A DNA stretch of 64,000 nucleotides from JAICXG01 sp036494545 (GTDB lineage Bacteria; Verrucomicrobiota; Verrucomicrobiia; Chthoniobacterales; UBA10450): assembly GCA_036494545.1 (NCBI GenBank), contig DASXOB010000007.1:434001-498000 (forward strand). Reading direction: 5' to 3'. Within the stretch, counting starts at the first letter, position 1, and the number at the start of each line of letters is the position of its first letter. The translations under genes were made by a program, and so were the position numbers. Positions 18,101 through 26,265 of the stretch are shown piece after piece. The notes under the pieces were generated by a model, which had not been told where the DNA came from, made no database searches, and saw nothing but the letters and a program-made list of their open reading frames with translations.

Positions 18101-18728
18101 TGCCATGCGTCCTGCTCCGCCGACAGTGTCGGTGCAACAGCCCGTGGGCGGAATGCGCACCACTGTGCAACTTACCTTCTCACTTGAGATCGCGTCCATG
18201 CAGCTCACGCCCACCTTCAAAATGAGCGGTCTCCAGCTCAAGCCAATCTCGCGCGTTGTCTCAATGCGCCTGGCGCCTTCGCAGGACCCGCAACCGCCAA
18301 TGAATCTGCAGGTCACTTTCGAGGTGGCGAAGATTGAGCTCACAAATGGCGCGATTGGTACGGTTCGTCTGCTTCCGTCAATCCAGCAAAAGCCGGCCGT
18401 GCTCACGTCGCCCTCTTTTTCGATTACCGGCCTCGAACTGGTTAGTCAGGGCGCAGCGCCCGTCCAGTTGACTCCGACCCATCAGGAACAGGCTTCGGTC
18501 CATCTCACAGCGGAATTTCAAATCGCGGCAATCGAGTTTACGCCGCTCTTCGAGATCGCCACCATCGTCCTTAACTCGACCTCGAAGAAAGTTTTCATGC
18601 AACTGCCTGGTTCGGGACCGAGCTCGATCGACAGTGCTCCGGTCTTCGAGATTGAAAACGTCCAGCTCGGCGGCAGCAACGAGCTGGATTTGATTCAGGT
18701 CGCGCCCAGCGGCGGTCTCCGCGCCTAA
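15162..18728 (+). CDS. TPR membrane protein with long acidic linker and C-terminal strand repeats (paralogue 2)
   Basis: About 1188 residues. It has an N-terminal signal (FMGIVLLLLTPFVALG) and two TPR modules like those of the preceding gene (DSGNYDEALKALDAVDKRQP, NLRGEILMEQGKFDEAEVVL). A Pro/Ala/Ser linker and one membrane helix (TLLAGSVLLAGILLLVWLVV) follow at about residue 565, then roughly 330 residues dominated by Glu, Pro, Ala and Lys. The last 220 residues alternate short strands of the form F-x-I-x-x-I-x-L-x-P. Starts at 15162 or 15174 are both possible. The stop TAA lies in a motif copy (18724). The architecture suggests an envelope-spanning scaffold; the function is unknown. Confidence 0.75.
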   Translation: MRAVMTIRKFMGIVLLLLTPFVALGATPEKSELEATYDKAFRAFDSGNYDEALKALDAVDKRQPDLAESLNLRGVVYMRQKKYDKAETALRKAISIEPKFWNASFNLAEIPFLKKDWQEARNRFEALVAGENQNLQPETGQLIQYKILLTFVLQGKENTVDWIMNKFESAKDSPALYFSNAALAFQHDNQKEANEWLSAAKKHFSEPLNKLYAESFYEIGWMQKPPGESRAAIEITSATERAERLKADAKANFEKAERAFEQHDFDGALKSLDLAEAAVPNEAPYDNLRGEILMEQGKFDEAEVVLRKAFTADPKFREAQYNLAQIPFKKGEYAEARDRFEALFGETPGDDKNQASQLIKYKIFLTLLLDGKENEAQQLMDQFKFTGDTPALYYAHAAWEFKHGHEDEGSDWVSSARKIYSPPLNLVFADSLYDLGWLKKSGEETSSVTLAQADASPAGPTPAMRLGQSESLPAPGAQSSGESPAATVSSTPAPAGASPAATTFPVVAAAKAPPEESISSKVGAAKSPVKTLPKTAFQRSPATAAPTKARGGSSTWAEIGDRMLRPGTLLAGSVLLAGILLLVWLVVQQARRNLTAVPAYQSPGTQVTRPALSDEEASQPRGQHNASRDLVSTGPPKLSLNLKGSEPSVRAAVLPSTARGLAAAANGPAVSPNESTQSEAESQKPSEPAPSDRTIIPPALPVTPAPAVAKLPQPPEKKLEVEQAPLRDKEEVSLPAVAATETAVITPIAKSFEKTEAAGEKSDSAAAEVETAARKESDLPQTFTKPESKKFEPEKVEPELAKLAEVEATHAEGEKVQPAEVEPVKVEAAKIETPISEPLKVEAAKAEDEAVKEAKTEPEEPFAKEPKIKTGFPFPVEEEEEPVFAVEEPIGQGAPVPELTTALAPEPVISELAQPEPESPLELIEPEEEVAAPIAGRRPIYSPIETPSFASKIISTESIRLQSTTPVIMPETTITPASVPAMRPAPPTVSVQQPVGGMRTTVQLTFSLEIASMQLTPTFKMSGLQLKPISRVVSMRLAPSQDPQPPMNLQVTFEVAKIELTNGAIGTVRLLPSIQQKPAVLTSPSFSITGLELVSQGAAPVQLTPTHQEQASVHLTAEFQIAAIEFTPLFEIATIVLNSTSKKVFMQLPGSGPSSIDSAPVFEIENVQLGGSNELDLIQVAPSGGLRA

Positions 18729-18812
18729 CGATCGCGGCGCCGTCGCGCCCTTCCTTGCCGAGGCGGTGGTGTTTTGAGTGGAAGCCGTGCCAGCGGCCCA
18801 ACCATGTCGGGC

Positions 18813-19922
18813 CTAACGAAAGTGCTTCCAGTTAAGCGAACGTAGTTGTTTGGGCAAAAACTCTCCGTCCCGCCTAACGAGACTGCCGTCGAAATAAATC
18901 TCTCCCCCGCCGTAATCCTGGCGCTGAATGTTCACCATGTCCCAGTGCACCTGACTGCGATTGCCATTATCGGCTTCCTGATAAGCCTGGCCCGGCGTGA
19001 AGTGGAACGATCCGGCAATCTTCTCGTCAAAAAGAATATCGCGCATCGGATGCATAATGTAGGGATTACAACCTAACGAAAACTCGCCGACGTAGCGCGC
19101 CCCTGCATCTGAGTCGAGCACCGTATTTAGCTTCTTTGGGTTGTTGCTCGTCGCCTCGACAATTTTTCCATCGCGGAAATCGAGGCGGATGTTATCGAAA
19201 GCCGTGCTCTGATAAACCGTCGGCGCGTTAAATGTCACGTGCCCTTGAACGGAATTTCTCACCGGACAACTGAACACTTCCCCATCCGGAATGTTGCGGT
19301 CCCCACCACAAATAATTGCGGGAATTCCTTTGATGCTGAAACGCAGATCAGTCCCCGGACCCTTGATCTGCACCTTGTCAGTTTTTTCCATGAGCGTTTT
19401 GAGCGCCTTCATTCCAGGCACAAGCTTGCGGTAGTCGAGGGTGCAGACTTTAAAGAAAAAATTCTCGAAGGCTTCGGTGCTCATGTTTGCGAGCTGCGCC
19501 ATCGCGGGTGTCGGCCAGCGCAGCACGACCCATTTCGTTTTCTGGACGCGCTGATCCTGCAAAGCCCGCATCTTTTTCGCCACCAGCTTCATCTTATCAA
19601 TCGGGACGTCGGCCAGCTCGCTGATGTTGTTGCTCCCACGGAGGGCGATGTAGGCGTCCATTTTTTTCATGCGCGCCATCTCGTGCGCAGCTGCGAGATC
19701 GAGCTGTTTGTCGCTCGCTTCCATCGCCAGTTCGCGGCTGACCTGCGCTCGGTGGATTTGGACGAACGGTATGGCCTTCGCTTTTCGTGTGGCGCGAATG
19801 AGCGCAATGGTCATTTCTTCCGGTGCGTCGAATGATTCGATCAGGACTCTTTCATCGCGTTTCAGGCTCGTGGAGTATTCGACCAGGAGAGTGGCGAGCT
19901 TACCGAAACGGGCGTCTTGCAT
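18813..19922 (-). CDS. M29-family aminopeptidase
   Basis: The 369-residue protein matches the thermophilic metalloaminopeptidase (M29, AmpS/PepS) family, which removes N-terminal residues from peptides in the cytoplasm using two metal ions. Candidate ligands are the Glu in NIPDGEVFSCP, the Glu in YVGEFSLGCNP, the His in YIMHPMRD, the His in FHFTPGQAY and the His/Asp of VHWDMV. Order and spacing fit the family. The start at 19922 agrees with the family N-terminus (FGKLATLLVEYS). The gene converges on the TPR gene, and its stop TAG lies in a motif copy (18812); another copy encodes part of its C-terminus (18873). Confidence 0.85.
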   Translation of the reverse strand: MQDARFGKLATLLVEYSTSLKRDERVLIESFDAPEEMTIALIRATRKAKAIPFVQIHRAQVSRELAMEASDKQLDLAAAHEMARMKKMDAYIALRGSNNISELADVPIDKMKLVAKKMRALQDQRVQKTKWVVLRWPTPAMAQLANMSTEAFENFFFKVCTLDYRKLVPGMKALKTLMEKTDKVQIKGPGTDLRFSIKGIPAIICGGDRNIPDGEVFSCPVRNSVQGHVTFNAPTVYQSTAFDNIRLDFRDGKIVEATSNNPKKLNTVLDSDAGARYVGEFSLGCNPYIMHPMRDILFDEKIAGSFHFTPGQAYQEADNGNRSQVHWDMVNIQRQDYGGGEIYFDGSLVRRDGEFLPKQLRSLNWKHFR

Positions 19923-19946
19923 AGACGTTTATCATTCCATTGCAGA

Positions 19947-21209
19947 TCAATGATGCAAACCTTCGCCTCTATGGAGCAACTGCGCGGCAAACGCTCCATC
20001 GAAATGATCGCGAAATGGCAGACTTTCTTTGCGGGTCGTGAGGCAAAACTCTGAACGTTGGGCGAGAAAGGACCGTACGACTTCGTCATTTTCCTCCCGC
20101 TCAACGCTGCAGGTGCTGTAGACTAATGATCCGCCGGGCTTTAGTAGCGGCGCGACCGCGCGCAGGATGGTCAGCTGCTCCTGCGCCATGCGCGCAAAAT
20201 CGTCCGGTCGCAGACGCCAGCGCAGGTCGACGCGGCGGCGCATCACGCCGGTGTTGGTGCAGGGCGCGTCGAGCAGGATTTTGTCGAATGATCCCTCTGC
20301 CAAACCGGCCGCACGAACCGAAAGATCGTTCGTCCAGTCGCAAGCCACGATGCGCGCATTCTTAACTCCCAGCCTAACGAAATTTTCTCGCAGCCGCTGC
20401 AGGCGCGATTCTTCGCGATCGACCGCGATCAGAATCCCTTCGTTAGTCATCATTTCGGCCAGATAAGCCGACTTGCCGCCCGGTGCCGCACACGCGTCGA
20501 GGACTCTTTCCCCGGGGTGCGGCGCCAGCAGTTCGCAGGCGATAGCGGTGCTGGGATCCTGGATATAAGAGTCGCCACTTTGCGCAGCGGCGACGGGATA
20601 AGAAAGGGCGACAAAGTTCGTGCTGTCGGGAAGAAGGGAGCTTTCAGGATAAAGTTGCAGAAACTCTTCCGTGGTCAGTTTGAGCCGATTCACCCTCGCA
20701 TAAACCAGGGCGGGCTGATTGTTCCAGCGGCAGAAATCCAGCGTCGCTTCGTCTCCAAACGGTCGTGCCCATCTCTCGATGAGAAACGCCGGTTGCGAAT
20801 ATCGCACCGCGATCGATTGGGTTTTCGCCAGGTTCGTTAGGCTAACCTTTTCGCGGAGCGCGCGGCGAAGAACAGCATTGATTAACCTGCGGGTCCGCGC
20901 CGGAGCCAGTTCGACCGTTTCAAAGACCGCGGCGTGCGGTGCGACCTTGAGCACCATAATTTGATAAAGGCCGAGCCGCAGAAGATCGCGCGCAGCGGCT
21001 TCGAGTGGATCGGAACGGAGGCGATCGATCCAGAAATCGAGCAAGGTCAGGTTCCGCAGGACTCCATAAAAAATTTCAAGGGTAAAAGCGCGATCGGTCA
21101 CGCCTAACGAACTGCCTGCCATGAGATCACTGGCGATAGAATTGGCAAATTCGCGGCCTTTTCGCCAGCGAACGAGAGCTTCAAGAGCAAGCGAGCGCGC
21201 CGAGTTCAT
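19947..21209 (-). CDS. rsmB: 16S rRNA m5C967 methyltransferase
   Basis: The N-terminal NusB-like domain (ALEALVRWRKG, TLEIFYGVLRNLTLLD) is followed by a class I methyltransferase. The SAM motif is LDACAAPGGKSAYLAE, motif IV LLDAPCTNTGVMRRR carries one of the two catalytic cysteines, and motif VI VYSTCSVEREENDEV carries the nucleophile. These fit RsmB/Sun, which methylates C967 of 16S rRNA. The ATG at 21209 (MNSARSLALEA) gives 420 residues; the longer frame to 21254 is less likely. One motif copy (20834) lies inside the palindrome GTTAG-G-CTAAC. Confidence 0.9.
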   Translation of the reverse strand: MNSARSLALEALVRWRKGREFANSIASDLMAGSSLGVTDRAFTLEIFYGVLRNLTLLDFWIDRLRSDPLEAAARDLLRLGLYQIMVLKVAPHAAVFETVELAPARTRRLINAVLRRALREKVSLTNLAKTQSIAVRYSQPAFLIERWARPFGDEATLDFCRWNNQPALVYARVNRLKLTTEEFLQLYPESSLLPDSTNFVALSYPVAAAQSGDSYIQDPSTAIACELLAPHPGERVLDACAAPGGKSAYLAEMMTNEGILIAVDREESRLQRLRENFVRLGVKNARIVACDWTNDLSVRAAGLAEGSFDKILLDAPCTNTGVMRRRVDLRWRLRPDDFARMAQEQLTILRAVAPLLKPGGSLVYSTCSVEREENDEVVRSFLAQRSEFCLTTRKESLPFRDHFDGAFAAQLLHRGEGLHH

Positions 21210-21295
21210 AAGAGGCGCGCTCCAAACGACAGTTGGCCCAACGAAGTGCGGCACCTGGAAACGAGCCAGGACTCGAAAGCGCGCACTTGATGTCG

Positions 21296-22609
21296 CTAGG
21301 CAGGTTTGTGCCGCGGCCGGCCGATCGAGGTGTAATGGAAACCGAGTTTGCTCATCGTTTCCGGGTCGAAGAGGTTGCGCCCGTCGAAAACGAGCGGCGT
21401 ATGCATTTTGTCGCGCACTTGCGCGAGATTGACGTTACGGAATTCGTCCCATTCCGTCGCGATCACGAGCGCTTCCGCCTCCTCGACCGCTTCGAGTGCA
21501 GTGTTCGTTAGGTGAGCTTCGGCAATTGCTTTTACCTGACGCGCTTTTTCCATTCCTTTGGGATCGTAGGCGGAAACGTGTGCGCCTTCGCGCAGCATCT
21601 CGCTGACCAACTCGATGGCGACGGATGACCGGATATCGTCGGTGTTTGGCTTAAAGGTCAATCCCCAAACGGCGATCTTTTTGTCGCGCAAAACCCAAAG
21701 TGCTTCGCGCACCATCCTGAGAAAACGATCCTTCTGCGAGGCATTGATGCGCTGCACTTCCTTCAGCAGGTTGAAAGGCACGCCGAGCTGCTCACTGATG
21801 GTGATGAAAGCGGCAATGTCTTTTGGAAAACAGGAGCCGCCGTAGCCAATTCCGGCGTTGAGAAAATTGCGCCCGATTCGCCGATCCATTCCGATACCGT
21901 CGGCCACTTTTTCCACGTCTGCGCCGCTCGCTTCGCAAATCGCGGACACAGCGTTGATGTAGGAAATCTTGAGTGCAAGAAAGGAATTGGCGGCATGTTT
22001 AATTAGCTCTGCGCTGTTGATGTCGGTCACCAGAACCGGGGCCATGAACGGTTCGTAAACCTTTGTCATCAAAGCGATCGCGCGCTCGCTTGAGGCGCCG
22101 ATCACAATCCGGTCCGGCTTCATCAAATCCGCAACGGCGCAGCCTTCGCGTAAAAATTCCGGATTGCTCACGACATCAAACTCGGCGCCATGTTTGTTGT
22201 AGCGTTTGATTGATTCCGAGACTTTCTCGCCCGTCTTTACCGGCACGGTGCTCTTGTCCACGATGACGCGATAGTCGGTAAGGACGCCGGCAATCTCGCG
22301 GGCGACTCTCTCAATAAAGCTGAGGTCGACGCTGCCGTCTGGCTCCTGCGGCGTGGGCACGGCGATGAAAATTACCTGACCGTGATCGACACCTTCTTTG
22401 ATGCTGCTCGTGAAACGCAGGCGTTGCGCGGAGACGTTGCGGTGCACGATCTCTTCCAGCCCCGGCTCGTAAATCGGCACTTTGCCGTGCCGGAGCGATT
22501 CGATTTTGCCTTCGTCGTTGTCGACACAAACGATGTTATGCCCGACGTCAGCGAAACAGGCGCCGGTCACGAGCCCGACGTAACCGGAGCCGATAATTGA
22601 GAGGTCCAT
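21296..22609 (-). CDS. ugd: UDP-glucose 6-dehydrogenase
   Basis: Oxidises UDP-glucose to UDP-glucuronate with two NAD+, feeding surface polysaccharide or LPS sugars. The N-terminal Rossmann motif GSGYVGLVTGACFADVGH, FIAVPTPQEPDGSVDLS, NPEFLREGCAV, the substrate-domain lysine in ELIKHAANSFLALKISYINA and the catalytic Cys in GIGYGGSCFPKD are all present, and the C-terminal domain has GLTFKPNTDDIRSS. The length of 437 residues is normal. It lies directly downstream of lptD on the same strand, 42 bp apart, which fits an envelope-biogenesis transcript. Confidence 0.94.
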   Translation of the reverse strand: MDLSIIGSGYVGLVTGACFADVGHNIVCVDNDEGKIESLRHGKVPIYEPGLEEIVHRNVSAQRLRFTSSIKEGVDHGQVIFIAVPTPQEPDGSVDLSFIERVAREIAGVLTDYRVIVDKSTVPVKTGEKVSESIKRYNKHGAEFDVVSNPEFLREGCAVADLMKPDRIVIGASSERAIALMTKVYEPFMAPVLVTDINSAELIKHAANSFLALKISYINAVSAICEASGADVEKVADGIGMDRRIGRNFLNAGIGYGGSCFPKDIAAFITISEQLGVPFNLLKEVQRINASQKDRFLRMVREALWVLRDKKIAVWGLTFKPNTDDIRSSVAIELVSEMLREGAHVSAYDPKGMEKARQVKAIAEAHLTNTALEAVEEAEALVIATEWDEFRNVNLAQVRDKMHTPLVFDGRNLFDPETMSKLGFHYTSIGRPRHKPA

Positions 22610-22651
22610 GAAGTTTTAAAGGATTCTGCTTTTTCAGCTTTGCGCCCTGGT

Positions 22652-24916
22652 CTACTGCCCTTGATTGGTGCCAGCCGGGTCAAAGTTGGCATTGAGCCCG
22701 AAACTCGGGAAGGCTTTCAAAGTAAAGCTAAGCAGAACACCGTATTCCTTCACTCCATTATTGTCGCGCACGATCGCGCCTAACGACGCCACCCAGCTCG
22801 TTAGGTCCCGATAGATCGCGTAACGCTGGTATTCAAGCAGCTTTGTCTCTGCTTCGTACTGTTCGGTGATACTTACGCCCCAGTTGTCGTCGATGCGATA
22901 GTAGCCACTTACGGTGTAGAGACTGCTGTCAACGAAGAACGGATTGCCCTGCAGGTAACGATGACTGAACCCGATCCCGGTACTCGCTGTGGGTTTGAAA
23001 TTAATGCTGGTGTTAACCTCGGTGAAGCCTTTATCGAAGAGCGGAAGCTGCGAATCGATCGCGAGAGTCGCCCAAGGCACCGGAGTGAAGGTGAGCTTGT
23101 TAAAGACATTGGAGTAAGGCGTCTTATCAAACGGATTGTCGAAGTTAACATCGAAGTAGGTTTCAAGCTCAAGCCAGCTGACTGTGAGATCGTCACGCCG
23201 CGTTTGGAGACGGTTACGGACGCCGATGCGCGCGATCGACCAGTTATCAATCGCGTCGATGGAGGTGAATTCCGGGAAATCAATTGGATTAAGCTTTGTC
23301 GTAGGCTGCGCGCGATCGAATTGTAAGATCGTGGCCGGGTCGATCGTTGGCGAGGAAACCCAAGAATAGTTGACATAAGGTTGAATAATGTGACGCAGAC
23401 CATCGAGCCCGAGGAAGCGCGACTGTACATCATCCCAGGTGCGGGAAAGCTTGAACGAGGCTTCAACGCCGGCATTAAAGATGGTGCGGAGGACATCATG
23501 ACCATAGTTGAGCGGCGGTCCTAATAATGGATCAGTCGACGGATCGGGAAGAGGAAACTCCGGCGCCAGCGGGTTAGGGTTCGGAACAAAGGTGGAACCG
23601 GTAAGATCCTCTGAGCGGCTATAGTAAGTCTCTCGCACTCCTACCCTGGGCACGACAGAAAGGAAACCGAAGTAGGTGTTAGGATATGAAAACTGATGAA
23701 AGGAATCGAGACGCAACGCATCATAATCCTGAAAGGGTGAGAAGGCGGGAAAGTTTCGCCGCAAATCAGCAAAGCTAGTTTCGCCTTCGTAGAAGATTGG
23801 GCCGCCAAAGAGACCGTGGCGCTTGATGTCGAGCGCTATTTCCGGCAGGCGTTCGGTGGTTTCGAAAAAGGTGTTAAGCGCGAATCGTGTATCCAGGGTC
23901 GCGGTGTAAAACGGACTTGTTTTCGTTAGGGCAACGACATTGTCCGGCTCGGGATTGATTTGAAACTCGGTCGGAAAGAAATCTTGCATGACAAAGGCAT
24001 CGCTCAGCTTGGTGATGTCCGCTGTCGCCTCAATCGTATCCGTAATCTGAGTGCGATCTTGTAGCGTGAGTCGATAACGGCTGGTAGGTGTACCCTCGCG
24101 TGGTAGGGAAGTCCGATTCAGATCGGGGTTTTGGTCCTGGATGTAATAAGTGTTGATCCTGGCCACGCTGTCGTCGTCATGTCCGTAGTGAATTACCGCA
24201 TCGAAGCCAATCGCGGGGCCGCGCCGACTGCGATAATCCAATTTCAAGGTAGCGGTCGTATGCTCGCCTATCGGGAAAGTGATTTGGCCCAGGAGTGAGG
24301 GTCCCCACGAGCTAAGATAGGCCGGGGCAATGAGATAGCTGAAGGCGCGATCAAGAGACTGGTAAAGATAAGGCCACCAAAAGACCGGCACCTGCCCAAT
24401 GTAAAAGGTGACGTTGCGAAAGATGACTCGATCATCGGGATAAATGCGCGTGCTTTGCGCGTTGAAATGGAAATCTGGCTGAGAAGAATCATGTGTCGTA
24501 AAGCTGCCATGTTGGACGGTATATTCTTCGTCGGACGAGCTGGTCACGGTCTGTCCCGACATGAGATATGGGTAATGGCCGGTGCGCATGGTATTGGCGG
24601 TGATGGCCTTTGTATCGACGTTGTAGGTGGCTTCTTCAGCGGTATAGAAAGTGATTCCGCGATAAATGCGTACGTTGCCGCGCAGGTAAACGGTGTGCTT
24701 CGCGGTGTCATATTTGGCATAGTCCGAGTAAATGTCGGTGTCCCCAAAATGAATCGCGACGTTATCCCGTGCGGTAGCAATGCCGTTCTCGTAAGTCGTA
24801 GGGCCGGTGGCGTTGATCTCGATCGGCAAGGCGCCAGGTCCTTGCAGTTCTTCCGCGGCCGTGCAGCTAATAATCGCGGCTACGAAGAGAAAAAAAAAGA
24901 CCGTCGTCGTGCGCAT
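22652..24916 (-). CDS. lptD: LPS-assembly protein LptD-like outer-membrane protein
   Basis: The 754-residue product begins with a signal peptide (MRTTTVFFFLFVAAIISC), then an OstA-type beta-jellyroll with repeating strands (GDTDIYSDYAKYDTAKHTVY, GNVRIYRGITFYTAEEATY). About 500 residues of amphipathic beta strands rich in Tyr, Phe and Asn follow, as in the LptD barrel (YYRIDDNWGVSITEQYEAET, LSFTLKAFPSFGLNA). LptD inserts LPS into the outer leaflet. The cysteines that form interdomain disulphides in E. coli LptD are not evident. The ATG at 24916 was chosen because it starts at the signal peptide; the longer frame to 25318 would overlap the upstream gene by 178 bp. This leaves a 224-bp upstream gap with no feature I recognise. 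Confidence 0.85.
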   Translation of the reverse strand: MRTTTVFFFLFVAAIISCTAAEELQGPGALPIEINATGPTTYENGIATARDNVAIHFGDTDIYSDYAKYDTAKHTVYLRGNVRIYRGITFYTAEEATYNVDTKAITANTMRTGHYPYLMSGQTVTSSSDEEYTVQHGSFTTHDSSQPDFHFNAQSTRIYPDDRVIFRNVTFYIGQVPVFWWPYLYQSLDRAFSYLIAPAYLSSWGPSLLGQITFPIGEHTTATLKLDYRSRRGPAIGFDAVIHYGHDDDSVARINTYYIQDQNPDLNRTSLPREGTPTSRYRLTLQDRTQITDTIEATADITKLSDAFVMQDFFPTEFQINPEPDNVVALTKTSPFYTATLDTRFALNTFFETTERLPEIALDIKRHGLFGGPIFYEGETSFADLRRNFPAFSPFQDYDALRLDSFHQFSYPNTYFGFLSVVPRVGVRETYYSRSEDLTGSTFVPNPNPLAPEFPLPDPSTDPLLGPPLNYGHDVLRTIFNAGVEASFKLSRTWDDVQSRFLGLDGLRHIIQPYVNYSWVSSPTIDPATILQFDRAQPTTKLNPIDFPEFTSIDAIDNWSIARIGVRNRLQTRRDDLTVSWLELETYFDVNFDNPFDKTPYSNVFNKLTFTPVPWATLAIDSQLPLFDKGFTEVNTSINFKPTASTGIGFSHRYLQGNPFFVDSSLYTVSGYYRIDDNWGVSITEQYEAETKLLEYQRYAIYRDLTSWVASLGAIVRDNNGVKEYGVLLSFTLKAFPSFGLNANFDPAGTNQGQ

Positions 24917-25140
24917 GCGCGGACGGCGAAAGTAACGGCGCGGCGAATTGGTTGCAAAGGGAAACCGGAGAGAGGTAACGCAATTGCCGGCAGAATTTAA
25001 GGCTGAGCGCGGGCTCGCAAAGGGTCGGATGAGCTTGACCATTTCAGGTAGTGATCCCTGACCGAGTTCAACACAGCCGTCAGCTCTTGATCGAAAGTTC
25101 GCCATGCCCGTTTCCGTTTGCTTCGACCCGAATTCGCCTT

Positions 25141-26265
25141 TTACGTCCGCAGAACACAACCGGCTACCTGTTGATTGAGACCGCAGGCAGTCACAATCGC
25201 ACGTTGCCACGGCTTTTGGCGGTGGCCGCGTGCAATCGACAGGCAGGATTCCGGCGCATGCAGGAGAGGCGGCAGCTCCTGTTTCCGCAGGGCCAATGCC
25301 GCGCAAACGAGCTGCCACATTGCCCCCGCCGCCACCCCTTCGCCCAGCGCAGGCTTCGGCGTGTAAATCGCGGCGCCAGAAAAATATTTTTTCGCCGCCG
25401 TCATCTCGGCGGCGTCCACAAATGTCCCATTGGCACTTGCTATCATCAGGTCCATTTCACCTTCGCGACGCAGTTGTTCGCAAATTGCCTCCAGTTGCCT
25501 AACAAGTTTATTTTGCCGCGCGAAACTCCCCCCAGGATGAACCTTTTCCAAAACTAACTCTCCTTCTCGGGCCAGCACGACTGCGCCCGCTCCCTCGCTT
25601 AGGATCATCCCGCGCGGTTGCGGCGCGAAAGGCTCGATCGGTGGAGCAGCCCGTAGGAGCCGCCATTTGCGATACGCGTCGCAGAGTAACCAATCGGCCT
25701 CTTCCGCTCCCACCACGAGACACCGGTCCAGCTCTGGGTTCGCCATCAGGTCCTCTGCCATCTGCAGAGCCAGCATGGCAACAGCGCCATCGCCCACCAG
25801 GGTATAGCTCGCCCCCGTAATTCCGAGGACGGCGGCGAGATGACTGGCCGGCGCGTTGAAGACGGTCTCGGGGAAAAGCAGCGGACTCGCTGCGGCGGCG
25901 CCTTCCTGCACGATCTCGTGATAGAATCGTTTCGTGTAAACGACGCCGCCATTCGAGATCGCAAACACCAGCGCCGTTCGCGCCGCACTCGATTCATCCA
26001 GGCTCAGATCGGCGTCACTCAACGCATGCAATCCCGCCACCACTGCAAAGCGCGAAATCGCGCTCGACCGCCGTAAACGTGGAAGCTGCGCCGCATCAGC
26101 CAACGCGGCCGGCGGCACATTGAAAGCGAGACAACTTTTCTTGCCTAACGAACTCTCAAGCATCGCGGGCTCTGCCTCTGCGCCGGCGCGCAGCTGCCCC
26201 CATACTTTATCCAGCCCACTCCCGAGCGGCGTGACCCATCCCAAGCCGGCCAGGCGTAAGCTCAT
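25141..26265 (-). CDS. Ketosynthase-like protein lacking the active site (chain-length-factor-like)
   Basis: Thiolase-fold, 374 residues, homologous to the KAS II encoded just upstream, but the catalytic triad is gone. The cysteine position reads LVGDGAVAML (about residue 158), the first histidine loop reads ANGTFVDAAE (Asn instead of His) and the second reads PKPALGEGVAAGA (Glu instead of His). MILSEGAGAVVLARE is retained. A catalytically dead ketosynthase paired with an active one is the layout of KS/CLF heterodimers in type II polyketide and aryl-polyene systems, where the partner sets chain length. Start and stop overlap by 4 bp (ATGA), which implies stoichiometric expression. No acyl carrier protein is adjacent. 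Confidence 0.75.
   Translation of the reverse strand: MSLRLAGLGWVTPLGSGLDKVWGQLRAGAEAEPAMLESSLGKKSCLAFNVPPAALADAAQLPRLRRSSAISRFAVVAGLHALSDADLSLDESSAARTALVFAISNGGVVYTKRFYHEIVQEGAAAASPLLFPETVFNAPASHLAAVLGITGASYTLVGDGAVAMLALQMAEDLMANPELDRCLVVGAEEADWLLCDAYRKWRLLRAAPPIEPFAPQPRGMILSEGAGAVVLAREGELVLEKVHPGGSFARQNKLVRQLEAICEQLRREGEMDLMIASANGTFVDAAEMTAAKKYFSGAAIYTPKPALGEGVAAGAMWQLVCAALALRKQELPPLLHAPESCLSIARGHRQKPWQRAIVTACGLNQQVAGCVLRT

Noticed and set aside
24917..25318. 134-codon N-terminal extension of lptD
   Set aside because: It would overlap the preceding gene by 178 bp, and the signal peptide begins at the ATG at 24916.
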